A program made the translations under genes and the position numbers. Source: JADKBO01 sp037968395 (GTDB lineage: Bacteria > Bacteroidota > Bacteroidia > Chitinophagales > Saprospiraceae). Taken from it: a stretch of 9,364 nt of DNA. The stretch is taken from positions 1-9,364 of the forward strand of contig JBBKVK010000112.1 in the NCBI GenBank assembly GCA_037968395.1. The letters are read 5' to 3'. The notes under the pieces were generated by a model that was given only the letters and a program-made list of their open reading frames with translations, had not been told where the DNA came from and did no database searches. Shown here piece after piece: positions 1-7,128 of this stretch (within the stretch, counting starts at the first letter, position 1; every line of letters begins with the position of its first letter).

Positions 1-1925
1 GTAGAGCTCACATCTTGTATGGCAGAATATACTTCTGTATATAAAATACTGTCTCCTAATATGAGGCTAATCTCTTGGCAATCATTCTTAAGTAGATCGA
101 TGCCTTTACATTCGCAAAGGTCATTATACTTATCATTTACTGTGGCAGGATCGTTGTCATCACATAATGTACCTGCTAAAGGGCAGATTACTGCGGTGAA
201 AGCAGCTTTGCCAATACCTCTGCAAGTAGTCGTAGTATCTAAAGATGATATGAGGATGTATCGAGCATATACCCCACCGAAATCAGGCCCTACAAATCCA
301 CTATAATTACCGTCTCCAGTAGCTAATGGCCAATTGTAAGTGCCAAGGTTATTCCAATTGGTTCCGTCTTCTGAGTAATCGATGGCTACGATTTCAAATC
401 CATTATCTGTCTCGCCCATCACATTATAGTTCCAGATTTGACTATTTAGCATTTGGTATCTTTTACCTAAATCATATTGTAACCAATGTCCATCACCTCT
501 CAACGTATTAGGGCTTGGTTGGATGTTACACGAGAGCCAATTATTGTCTGGCCTGTTGTCTAACTGATCCGTAAGCCTGCATTTTTCATAGGGTATATAA
601 TTAGCAAGTGGACTGTCACAGTCTGGGCCACTACATGGTGTACCTACACAGTCACAATTAGTGTCATACTGATCATTGTTGGTAAAGGCATTGCCATCAT
701 CGCATGGTGTCCCTGCTGAGATACAAGCAATGTCACAGTCGTAATCATAAAAGTAGAATGCAGGTATACGTTTCCATACATCCCCAGAGTATGGAGTTTG
801 CCAAAATGCTTGAAAATGGCTTGATCCACCACCTTGTTTTTGGTTTATTTCCATGTAATAGTATTTATCGGCTTCTAAGTAGATAAAAGACGTGGATTGC
901 CAGATATATTTATCATGTTGTGTCATGCCTGTATATCCAGTCACCAACACTTGATGTGCTTGTTTATTTTCGGGCAGATCATCACTACTGATAAATAAGA
1001 TGGTATTGTCATCTCCAGTAATGTTAAATTTATAATCACCTGATACAGGTACAGTAAGGTAGCCTTGGAGTAAGTTGCCATTATTTGATTGTGAGTTAGC
1101 ATCACTTTTGCCCACTTGATGCAAGACCTCACTATATACTGGCATAGCAGGATAATTTGGGTCTTCGTATAGATCGTATAGATTGCTTCCCGGTATATTA
1201 TCATATAAATACCTTTCTACCTTACTTCGGTCACCTATGCAAATATTACTGGTGACTTTCTTACCTACACAATTGCAATGTCCATCTTCTTGATCATTGT
1301 CAGTATTGGTATTTCCATCATCACAGGCTGTGCCTCTTTCTGGGCATAAAGTCGGCAGGCAAGCAATATTGTTTAAATAGGCTGCAGTAATAATATTCCA
1401 ATCCGTATTAGGTAAAAACGAAGATTTCCACCACAAATAAGAAAAGTCGCTTCCAGTTGATTCTACATATTGAATCTCAAAATAATAAAAATTACCTGAC
1501 TGTAAATAGATCAATTCTGAAGTCTGTTCTGGATACTTTGTATATTCTGTATAATTGGTATAATCGGGATGAGACGCAAGTAATACCGCGTTGTCTGGAT
1601 TATCATCAGTACTTAGGTAGAATTGTGATTTGTCATTACCCGTTACATTAAACTGTACCGAATCACTTGTCGGTACACTGATAAAACCTCTGATTCTACC
1701 CCCAAAATAATTATCGTAATTTAATTGGGTTTGGGTTTTGTACAATGTGGCTGTTACATCTGGTCTCAAAGGGAAGTCTTCTTCAGCCGATAATTCACTA
1801 AACTCATCATCAAATAATAGTCTCCATGCTTCCCAAGTAATTTTGCCTGGTTCACCGACACATACTTGCCCCTGCAATTGGCTAGTTACTAGGATTAATA
1901 GTAAAATATATAGTTTGTTTTTCAT
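1..1925 (-). CDS. Modular secreted surface protein with two PA14 domains and a discoidin domain (3' end outside window)
   Basis: The frame is open from the ATG at 1925 to the left edge, about 641 residues with no stop, so the C-terminus is missing. Residues 1-20 form a Sec signal peptide ending LQGQ. A first PA14-like domain spans about 22-185 (FGGRIRGFISVP, YLSTDDNPDNAVLLAS, NFYYFEIQY). A second spans about 229-395 (LLQGYLTVPVSGDYKF, KYYYMEINQKQGGGSSHFQAFW). A discoidin/F5-8C-like domain lies at about 440-580 (WLQYDLGKRY, FEIVAIDYSEDGTNW, ARYILI). Each domain is followed by a Cys/Asp-rich CDDG-type loop. PA14 and discoidin domains commonly bind carbohydrates, so an extracellular glycan-binding or adhesive role is inferred. 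It is the last visible gene of the minus-strand operon, 17 bp after the DUF1501 gene. A type IX secretion C-terminal sorting domain would be expected beyond the edge but cannot be seen. Domain calls come from motif recognition only. Confidence 0.85.
   Translation of the reverse strand, partial: MKNKLYILLLILVTSQLQGQVCVGEPGKITWEAWRLLFDDEFSELSAEEDFPLRPDVTATLYKTQTQLNYDNYFGGRIRGFISVPTSDSVQFNVTGNDKSQFYLSTDDNPDNAVLLASHPDYTNYTEYTKYPEQTSELIYLQSGNFYYFEIQYVESTGSDFSYLWWKSSFLPNTDWNIITAAYLNNIACLPTLCPERGTACDDGNTNTDNDQEDGHCNCVGKKVTSNICIGDRSKVERYLYDNIPGSNLYDLYEDPNYPAMPVYSEVLHQVGKSDANSQSNNGNLLQGYLTVPVSGDYKFNITGDDNTILFISSDDLPENKQAHQVLVTGYTGMTQHDKYIWQSTSFIYLEADKYYYMEINQKQGGGSSHFQAFWQTPYSGDVWKRIPAFYFYDYDCDIACISAGTPCDDGNAFTNNDQYDTNCDCVGTPCSGPDCDSPLANYIPYEKCRLTDQLDNRPDNNWLSCNIQPSPNTLRGDGHWLQYDLGKRYQMLNSQIWNYNVMGETDNGFEIVAIDYSEDGTNWNNLGTYNWPLATGDGNYSGFVGPDFGGVYARYILISSLDTTTTCRGIGKAAFTAVICPLAGTLCDDNDPATVNDKYNDLCECKGIDLLKNDCQEISLILGDSILYTEVYSAIQDVSS
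102..1325 (-). repeat. Three copies of a CDDG-type Cys/Asp loop separating surface domains
   Basis: Three 21-residue copies occur in the PA14/discoidin protein at residues 201-221 (bases 1263-1325), 408-428 (642-704) and 588-608 (102-164). The shared pattern is C-D-D-[GN]-[ND]-x4-N-D-x-[YE]-[DN]-x2-C-x-C-x-G. Each copy follows a domain and marks a module boundary. The dense Asp/Asn and three cysteines suggest a disulfide-stabilised, possibly calcium-binding linker; that function is inferred. Similar loops are familiar in large exported proteins of Bacteroidetes. Confidence 0.8.
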
Positions 1926-1942
1926 CGTTTTAATATTAAATT

Positions 1943-3406
1943 TTATGAAAACATACCTATTGGCATATAATCTACAGGAACAGATGCCGGGCAAGTTGGA
2001 GAATAAAAATTACAGATATTAGGCAGAATATAATCAAGGTCATTTGCTGACACTCCAAACCAAAGGGCTATTTCTGCATAAAATTCATCGACCGAAGTTG
2101 TTGGTAGTATCCTACCTCTTGTAGATAGATTGAGATCATTACCAGTAAGTGCCAGTGATGGGTAATTACCATATATTTGACTTCCTGTGATAGCTCCTCC
2201 CATGATCATTTGGTTGCCACCCCATGCATGATCAGATCCATTGCCATTAGAGGTCAAAGTCCTAGCAAAATCAGAAATCGTAAATGTCACCACGTTGTCA
2301 TGCATCCCAATTTCTTTCATGGCAGCATTAAACTCCGACAGAGCATTATTAAGCACAGGTAGCATAGCAGCTTGACTGCCCAACACATTGTCATGGTGAT
2401 CCCAACCCCCATATGTCACAAAAAATACTTGTCGATTGGCCCCTAAGAATGATCTGACACTTATCAATTCTGCTATTTTCTTTAGATCATTGGATAAATT
2501 TGTTGCAGAAAAACTAGTATTCAGTGGCACAACATTTTCTAAGCCAACTTTTATTTTTTCTATGCTTTCTGTAGTCTGAGTAGTAAGATTGCCTATTGTA
2601 TTTTGAAATATATTAGAATATTCTTGACTGACCAGACTGTCGATAGCATTATTTTTTACACTATTGATATACCCTGCATTACTGAGGTAATAAGGGAATC
2701 CCTTAAACCCTATATTTGATGCATCGGTGTTTCTACTGATGGAGTATTCATTATATTGATTGCCTGATTGAAACCTATTTTTACCAGCAAGAGAGATATT
2801 CATTGATATCTCAGGTATGGTGTTCATATCGTGTAGAATATCAGCCATGCGGCCGCCCACACCTACTGCAGATCTAGACTGTGGTACAGAGGTCTGCCAT
2901 TGCATTATTTGATCTGAATGAGAATAAAGTCCAAGCGGTATTTTTTTGTTACCTGAATCGTATTCAGTTTTGTTGGCAATTGGCTCAATCAAAGTACCAA
3001 TATTAGATAGAAAACTTAAATCTCCTATATCAAACATATCTCGTACTTGAGGCATACCTGCATGTACTGAAAACGTCCTACCGTTATCATTATAATTAAG
3101 GGGCAATAACTGCGCAGGGTTAGTAGCATCTTTATCTAGTGCTAAGGCATCTCTTGTGGTAGTATATACACTGTACTCACCTGACTCGGTTGGCACTAAG
3201 ACATTGTATGTATCAGCTCCTCCTGCTAATAGTATGCAAACCATCGCTTTGTAATCGCTTGTATTGCTGATAATATGCGGTCTGGCTGCCAAAGTATTAA
3301 TCATGCCAAGATTTAGCACTGAGTTTAGGTATGCCATAGATCCCATAGATGCACATCCTGCCTCTCCTATGAACCTTCTTCTAGATATATTTCGCTTGGA
3401 TCCCAT
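1943..3406 (-). CDS. DUF1501 family protein with twin-arginine signal
   Basis: This 487-residue protein matches the DUF1501 family, distantly related to the alkaline phosphatase/sulfatase fold; its reaction is unknown. The N-terminus carries a twin-arginine motif (SRRRFIGEAG, residues 9-17) before a weakly hydrophobic stretch, so Tat export is predicted. Family motifs include LAGGADTYNVLVP (60-72), SHSDQIMQWQT (162-172), GGWDHHDN (333-340), SDFARTLTSNGNGSDH (378-393) and GRILPTTSVDEF near the C-terminus. D336, H337, D379, D392 and H393 are candidate metal ligands by analogy with the superfamily. The length is normal and the gene looks intact. It starts 32 bp after the DUF1800 gene and ends 17 bp before the PA14 gene, supporting co-transcription. 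The ATG at 3406 is preferred because it puts the RR motif at the extreme N-terminus; the leader is A-rich with no Shine-Dalgarno sequence. Confidence 0.9.
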   Translation of the reverse strand: MGSKRNISRRRFIGEAGCASMGSMAYLNSVLNLGMINTLAARPHIISNTSDYKAMVCILLAGGADTYNVLVPTESGEYSVYTTTRDALALDKDATNPAQLLPLNYNDNGRTFSVHAGMPQVRDMFDIGDLSFLSNIGTLIEPIANKTEYDSGNKKIPLGLYSHSDQIMQWQTSVPQSRSAVGVGGRMADILHDMNTIPEISMNISLAGKNRFQSGNQYNEYSISRNTDASNIGFKGFPYYLSNAGYINSVKNNAIDSLVSQEYSNIFQNTIGNLTTQTTESIEKIKVGLENVVPLNTSFSATNLSNDLKKIAELISVRSFLGANRQVFFVTYGGWDHHDNVLGSQAAMLPVLNNALSEFNAAMKEIGMHDNVVTFTISDFARTLTSNGNGSDHAWGGNQMIMGGAITGSQIYGNYPSLALTGNDLNLSTRGRILPTTSVDEFYAEIALWFGVSANDLDYILPNICNFYSPTCPASVPVDYMPIGMFS

Positions 3407-3438
3407 TTTTCGTTTTTTGTTTTGATAAATTGATTGAC

Positions 3439-5241
3439 TTACCTATTAATTAAGTATTCAGGACTAGTCATTAATAAGTATATCCCAATCCTTACAATTG
3501 CTAATTTTTCTTCTGGAGTACTGTTGGGAAACTCCTTTAAGGCTGTAATGATGATATCTATAGAACTTTGTGAGACTCTGCCCTGCCCTACGATTAAGTT
3601 GAGTCTGTCTAATAAGATATGCAATTGATCATGATTGGTAAACATTACTTCCTCTGTTAAATCCAAGCTGCTGATCTCATCAGCATAACCGCTATTAGCT
3701 TCACCTCCAAATAGATCGTATTCATCAGCGGGATTATTTTCTATCACCCATCGATATAGCCCATTGATATATCCTGCTATGGATTGAGCATCTGTAATTT
3801 GAAACTCAGGAGCTACCTTGTCTACATCTTCTATCAAACCAATAGGTTGGTAATCTTGTTGAAAAAAGTTAAATACACTGGGAGATGCCAAAGGCTTTTG
3901 AGACACATATTGATACACATAATCCATGTCATTTCTAAAATTGCCACTTGATGTTGAAGCGTTAAATCCTTTATTGATCTGGACATACCGTACAAAGGGC
4001 TCTCTCAACATACCAAAGTTAGTATCAAAACCCGAATCACATGACCTTGCAATAGGATCTAATAGAATGGCTTTAATTACTGCCTTGAGGTCTCCTCTTA
4101 CACCTTGTCCATTGTTTTTAAATACATCGACTACTCTTTTAACATACTCTTTTTCAGGATTAGAAGTCACTAACCTTTGGATCAATAGCTTGCAAACAAA
4201 AGGTGGTAAATTAGCATGATTAAATAAGTTATCAAGTGCATCGGTGATATCTGCATTTCCATCAATAGGAATTCTATCAGGTACTTGATACCCATTTAGT
4301 AAGTTTTTTACTCCTGGCTCGTGATAATTTTCCCACATGACCATGTTTTCAATATAGCTTGTGTCGTTATATGCTCCTCTTCCAAATTGAGTACGATCAT
4401 ACCATGTAAGACCAGTAAATATTTTAGAAAATTCAATTATATCTTCATTGTCATAGGTAGGTATTGGCAGACCTGCAGTGTCGTAAACCATCTCTCCAAA
4501 TTCATTTAATACAGTGGTGCCAATAGTAAATAACTGCATCAATTCTCTAGCGTAGTTTTCGTCTGGAAACTGGTTTTTAGTTGTATCTGATTTAGGGTTG
4601 TTAAGGTACGTTAAATAGACTCCCATCACAGGGCTATAGGTTACTTCTTGCATCAAATCTCTATAATTACCAAATGAATTATCTAATAATATGTCGTAGT
4701 AATCAGACATAGCCAAGGCATTGTTGCCAAATGCAGATTTTTCGGAGACTACGATGATCTCACTCAAAGCAAAAGCAATTCTTTGGCGGAGATCATCAGA
4801 TGATGTCATGAGATACTGCCACCAAGCATAATCCCACATTCTGCTATTGGTGTTGGCAGTTTGATTATTCAACGAGTCTCTGTACGTCTGTCTATACTCA
4901 TATACTTTGTCAATTAATATAAATGGTCTGGTAATGTTAAATTGGCTATCAATCCAATCTTCCTGCCCTGTTTGTGAGACACTAATGATGTCATTGTAAT
5001 TATAACCTAAAGTTGCTTGGCCTAAAAATCGAGATGATCCATTTTCATTAGGCAAGTATCCAGCAAAGTTTATGGTGTTTTCTGGATCGCCTGGAGCTTC
5101 ATTGCTACTTGCCGTCACCAATACACCCTCACTGCCACCAAAGCCTATTACTATTGTATCTGCTTGACATCTAGCTTTAGTGCTTAATAAGACGCATAAA
5201 AGCAATGTAGTCCAAACGATGGTTTGTGTTGTCTTTTTCAT
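3439..5241 (-). CDS. DUF1800 family exported protein
   Basis: This 600-residue protein has the full motif set of DUF1800, a family of unknown biochemical function usually encoded beside DUF1501. Residues 1-26 form a Sec-type signal peptide (hydrophobic TIVWTTLLLCVLLS, then KARCQA). Family hallmarks in order are RFLGQATLGYN (71-81), the M-S-D-Y-Y-D-I-L stretch (178-185), ENYARELMQLFTIG (228-241), FTGLTW (275-280), HEPGVKNLLNG (307-317), CKLLIQRLVTSNPEKEYV (350-367), LKAVIKAILLDP (385-396), KPLASPSVFNFFQQDYQP (449-466) and a terminal TSPEYLINR. Length is usual for Bacteroidetes members and no frameshift is seen. The start lies 8 bp after the stop of the small coiled-coil gene and the DUF1501 gene follows by 32 bp, so translation is probably coupled within one mRNA. 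KARC is a poor lipobox, so a lipoprotein is unlikely. Confidence 0.92.
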   Translation of the reverse strand: MKKTTQTIVWTTLLLCVLLSTKARCQADTIVIGFGGSEGVLVTASSNEAPGDPENTINFAGYLPNENGSSRFLGQATLGYNYNDIISVSQTGQEDWIDSQFNITRPFILIDKVYEYRQTYRDSLNNQTANTNSRMWDYAWWQYLMTSSDDLRQRIAFALSEIIVVSEKSAFGNNALAMSDYYDILLDNSFGNYRDLMQEVTYSPVMGVYLTYLNNPKSDTTKNQFPDENYARELMQLFTIGTTVLNEFGEMVYDTAGLPIPTYDNEDIIEFSKIFTGLTWYDRTQFGRGAYNDTSYIENMVMWENYHEPGVKNLLNGYQVPDRIPIDGNADITDALDNLFNHANLPPFVCKLLIQRLVTSNPEKEYVKRVVDVFKNNGQGVRGDLKAVIKAILLDPIARSCDSGFDTNFGMLREPFVRYVQINKGFNASTSSGNFRNDMDYVYQYVSQKPLASPSVFNFFQQDYQPIGLIEDVDKVAPEFQITDAQSIAGYINGLYRWVIENNPADEYDLFGGEANSGYADEISSLDLTEEVMFTNHDQLHILLDRLNLIVGQGRVSQSSIDIIITALKEFPNSTPEEKLAIVRIGIYLLMTSPEYLINR

Positions 5242-5249
5242 GCTATATA

Positions 5250-5693
5250 TTAATCGTTTGATCTTAGAGAAGTAACCTGTTCTTTTAGTTCTTTATTTTG
5301 TTTTTCAAGTTCGATGACGTGTTGCCAAAGCCATTCTATTTGTTGCAGAAGTTTGGCATCCATGGATTTGAGTTCATACCCATCTTTCACCAAGCTTTCT
5401 GCTGATGGCATATCTACAAGATGATGATTTTTCTGGATACTTTCTGCTACTTGAGTAAGTAGAGGTGTTTTATCAAATGCATCATCAGACCATTCTGCAG
5501 TAGTTTTCAAAGCTACTTTTACTCTTTCGGTTAGAATCCCGTTTTGTACATATAGGTTGTAGTTGCCCGGCGTAGATATTTGACTAGTATCACCAATTAC
5601 CACTTTCCCAGATGTTTTAAGTAGCATTATATCTTGTGCTATTGTAATGTTAAAAGCACATATTACAAGGATTAGACTAATTAAGGTTTTCAT
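5250..5693 (-). CDS. Small exported protein with tail-fibre/adhesin-type C-terminus and coiled coil
   Basis: This 147-residue protein begins with a clear signal peptide (MKTLISLILVICAFNITIAQ). It then carries short strand-like segments (SGKVVIGDTSQIST, NYNLYVQNGILTERVKVALKTT). The section GILTERVKVALKT...W...F, followed by IQKNHHLVDMPSAESLVKDGYELKSMDAKLLQQIEWL in outline, matches a C-terminal region common in Bacteroidetes tail-fibre-like or S74-peptidase-like surface proteins. Residues about 113-143 form a predicted coiled coil (KLLQQIEWLWQHVIELEKQN), suggesting oligomerisation. Larger relatives have long N-terminal repeats that are absent here, so this is a minimal version or a stub. It is the first gene of the minus-strand operon and faces the divergent intergenic region. 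No function is known; a trimeric surface or scaffold role is inference. Confidence 0.8.
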   Translation of the reverse strand: MKTLISLILVICAFNITIAQDIMLLKTSGKVVIGDTSQISTPGNYNLYVQNGILTERVKVALKTTAEWSDDAFDKTPLLTQVAESIQKNHHLVDMPSAESLVKDGYELKSMDAKLLQQIEWLWQHVIELEKQNKELKEQVTSLRSND

Positions 5694-6064
5694 GTGTTTT
5701 GTTTTTATTTTAATATTATAGTTATTACGATTTAGATATTAATTTACCCTCCATAAATACATACCTTTTTATTATTTAATGTATAAAATATGTAATATGC
5801 ACCAATATACGTATTATATATTTATCATATATTATATAGTTATAATTTTTATTAGAATATCTTTTGATAGAATTTTAGTTAAGTTTGTACTACCCTAATC
5901 ATCGTTTGTGAGATAATCTGGTTGTCTAAATGGTGAAAGTATAATCCACGGAAAATCTAATAAAAATTTATTTCATGACGTATTTTTCAACCCACGACAA
6001 TTTATCACAAACCATCATACCATCATACAATTCTACCTAGACACATAAAATATTATATATTCAT

Positions 6065-6083
6065 AATATTGGTGACCAATATT
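6065..6083. promoter_or_regulatory. Perfect 19-bp palindrome, candidate operator
   Basis: The sequence AATATTGGTGACCAATATT is a perfect inverted repeat with 9-bp arms around a central G (6074). It ends 20 bp before the start codon at 6104 and overlaps the putative -33 TTG while abutting the putative -7 box. That placement is typical of a repressor site. A single half-site-like ACCAATAT occurs at 5801-5808, near the weak minus-strand promoter candidate. The binding protein is unknown and no regulator gene lies in the window. Confidence 0.5.
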
Positions 6084-6095
6084 TTATTACTTTAG
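6069..6095 (+). promoter_or_regulatory. Candidate Bacteroidetes-type promoter for the beta-barrel gene
   Basis: TTG at 6069-6071 and TACTTTAG at 6088-6095 are separated by 16 bp and resemble the Bacteroidetes -33 TTG / -7 TAnnTTTG pattern, with one mismatch in the -7 box. Transcription would begin only a few bases before the ATG at 6104, giving a very short or absent leader. The match is weak in such AT-rich DNA. Confidence 0.3.
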
Positions 6096-6103
6096 CTCCT
6101 AAT

Positions 6104-6943
6104 ATGAAAAGGAAAAGGTTTTACAACAACAGGCTAATCTCTGTCCCCCTCGTTTGGTTGCTTTTTACTACAATGTTATTTGCTCAAAATCTGGCTTTTA
6201 ATGGAGGTGCCGCTTGGAATACCAGCAGTGGAGGAATTATATCTTCGATGGACGGAATACACAGCCTATATGGAAACATTGCAGGCTTAGTCGATAGTGA
6301 AAAAAAATGGGGAATTGATTTAGGAGCAGAAAGAAGATTCAATTTAGATGAATTAACTACATTATCAATAGGAGGATATTATAAACTAGATAACGCTGCT
6401 TTTACGATGAGTATGGTCAGGTTTGGTTATGAAGATTATTCAGAACAAAAAGTCAATTTGGGATACGCCAGAAAATTATTTAGTGGCTTTAGTATGGGTG
6501 GCAATTTTACATACATACAATATCGATTAAATGAGTTTGGTAATAAAAATTTGTTTTCATTTGATATTGGTCTAAAAGCGGAAGTATCTAAAACATTGGC
6601 TATCTCAACATTTGTTAATAACCCTGCTTCTCTTAAGTTTAATGACAATATAGACATTCCAGTAAGGCTTGCTACAGGGATAAATTACCACCCAACTCCA
6701 AAAGTACAATGGATGGCAGAAATAGAAAAGATCATAGAAAGCGATATTACCATTAAATCAGCTATTGTATACTACCCAATAGAAAGTGTCTCGTTGCGAA
6801 TAGGTGCAGATCTTACTAGAAATTATGTAGGATTCGGATTTGGGTACAATCTCCAAGGGTTTTCTATTCTAGGTGCTTATACCTTAAATCAAATATTGGG
6901 CAATAATCCAGCAATATCACTAAGCTATGAGCATACTAAATGA
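6104..6943 (+). CDS. Outer-membrane beta-barrel protein, PorV/FadL-like
   Basis: This 279-residue protein has a positively charged N-terminus and a signal peptide ending near A27-Q28 (VPLVWLLFTTMLFAQ). The mature part is made of alternating amphipathic strands with abundant Gly and aromatic residues, ending in a terminal strand PAISLSYEHTK. The early SLYGNIAGLVDSEKKWG segment (54-70) resembles the N-P-A-G-L region of PorV/PorQ and FadL-like barrels, and GLKAEVSKTLAISTFVNNP and RLATGINYHPTPKVQW fit the later strands. Members of that group serve type IX secretion or hydrophobic-ligand transport; which role applies here cannot be decided. It lacks the usual N-terminal PorP/SprF signature, so I do not call it PorP. 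The gene is monocistronic or leads a short plus-strand unit, with the TonB-like gene 185 bp downstream, and has a palindrome just upstream. Confidence 0.7.
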   Translation: MKRKRFYNNRLISVPLVWLLFTTMLFAQNLAFNGGAAWNTSSGGIISSMDGIHSLYGNIAGLVDSEKKWGIDLGAERRFNLDELTTLSIGGYYKLDNAAFTMSMVRFGYEDYSEQKVNLGYARKLFSGFSMGGNFTYIQYRLNEFGNKNLFSFDIGLKAEVSKTLAISTFVNNPASLKFNDNIDIPVRLATGINYHPTPKVQWMAEIEKIIESDITIKSAIVYYPIESVSLRIGADLTRNYVGFGFGYNLQGFSILGAYTLNQILGNNPAISLSYEHTK

Positions 6944-7128
6944 TCTAAGGTACAGTTTTTGATGTTGAAGTAATTCATATTATAAAATCTTTTAATATAT
7001 TTGTAGATTATTGTGGATAAATGGCAAATTTTAACGATACTTTATCAAATTTAAATTATTTTTTAATATAATTTTACCACTTTAGATCGTTATCAATCGT
7101 CTATATAATATAACAAAGCATACAGATT

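Larger units (their letters stand above)
5694..6103. other. Divergent AT-rich intergenic region
   Basis: These 410 bp separate the first codons of two oppositely oriented transcription units and hold no credible gene. The part from about 5750 to 5880 is almost pure A/T with TATA-like runs. Visible elements are a perfect 19-bp palindrome at 6065-6083, a tandem 8-bp duplication CATCATAC at 6013-6028, and the inverted pair GTTTGTGA (5904-5911) / TCACAAAC (6005-6012). TAAGTTTG at 5880-5887 fits the Bacteroidetes -7 consensus TAnnTTTG on the plus strand, but its upstream TTG is only 13 bp away. For the minus-strand operon the best match is TATATTGG (5809-5802), without a -33 TTG, so its promoter is not confidently located. 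Confidence 0.6.

Noticed and set aside
19..306. Plus-strand open frame of 95 codons, and similar ones at 326-511, 704-886, 1457-1651 and 1738-2022
   Set aside because: They lie antisense to the PA14/discoidin gene, whose frame has clear domain homology throughout; the plus-strand translations show no recognisable motif.
3926..4219. Plus-strand 97-codon frame opposite the DUF1800 gene
   Set aside because: It is fully antisense to conserved DUF1800 motifs and has no signal, domain or leader supporting a gene.
5802..5809. TATATTGG on the minus strand as promoter of the operon
   Set aside because: It is one mismatch from TAnnTTTG, but there is no TTG at the -33 position and the surrounding DNA is TATA-rich, so the match is not discriminating.
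7015..7052. GATAAA...TTTATC inverted pair between the barrel and TonB-like genes
   Set aside because: Six-base A/T-rich arms are expected by chance in this composition, and no G/C core or U-tract accompanies them.
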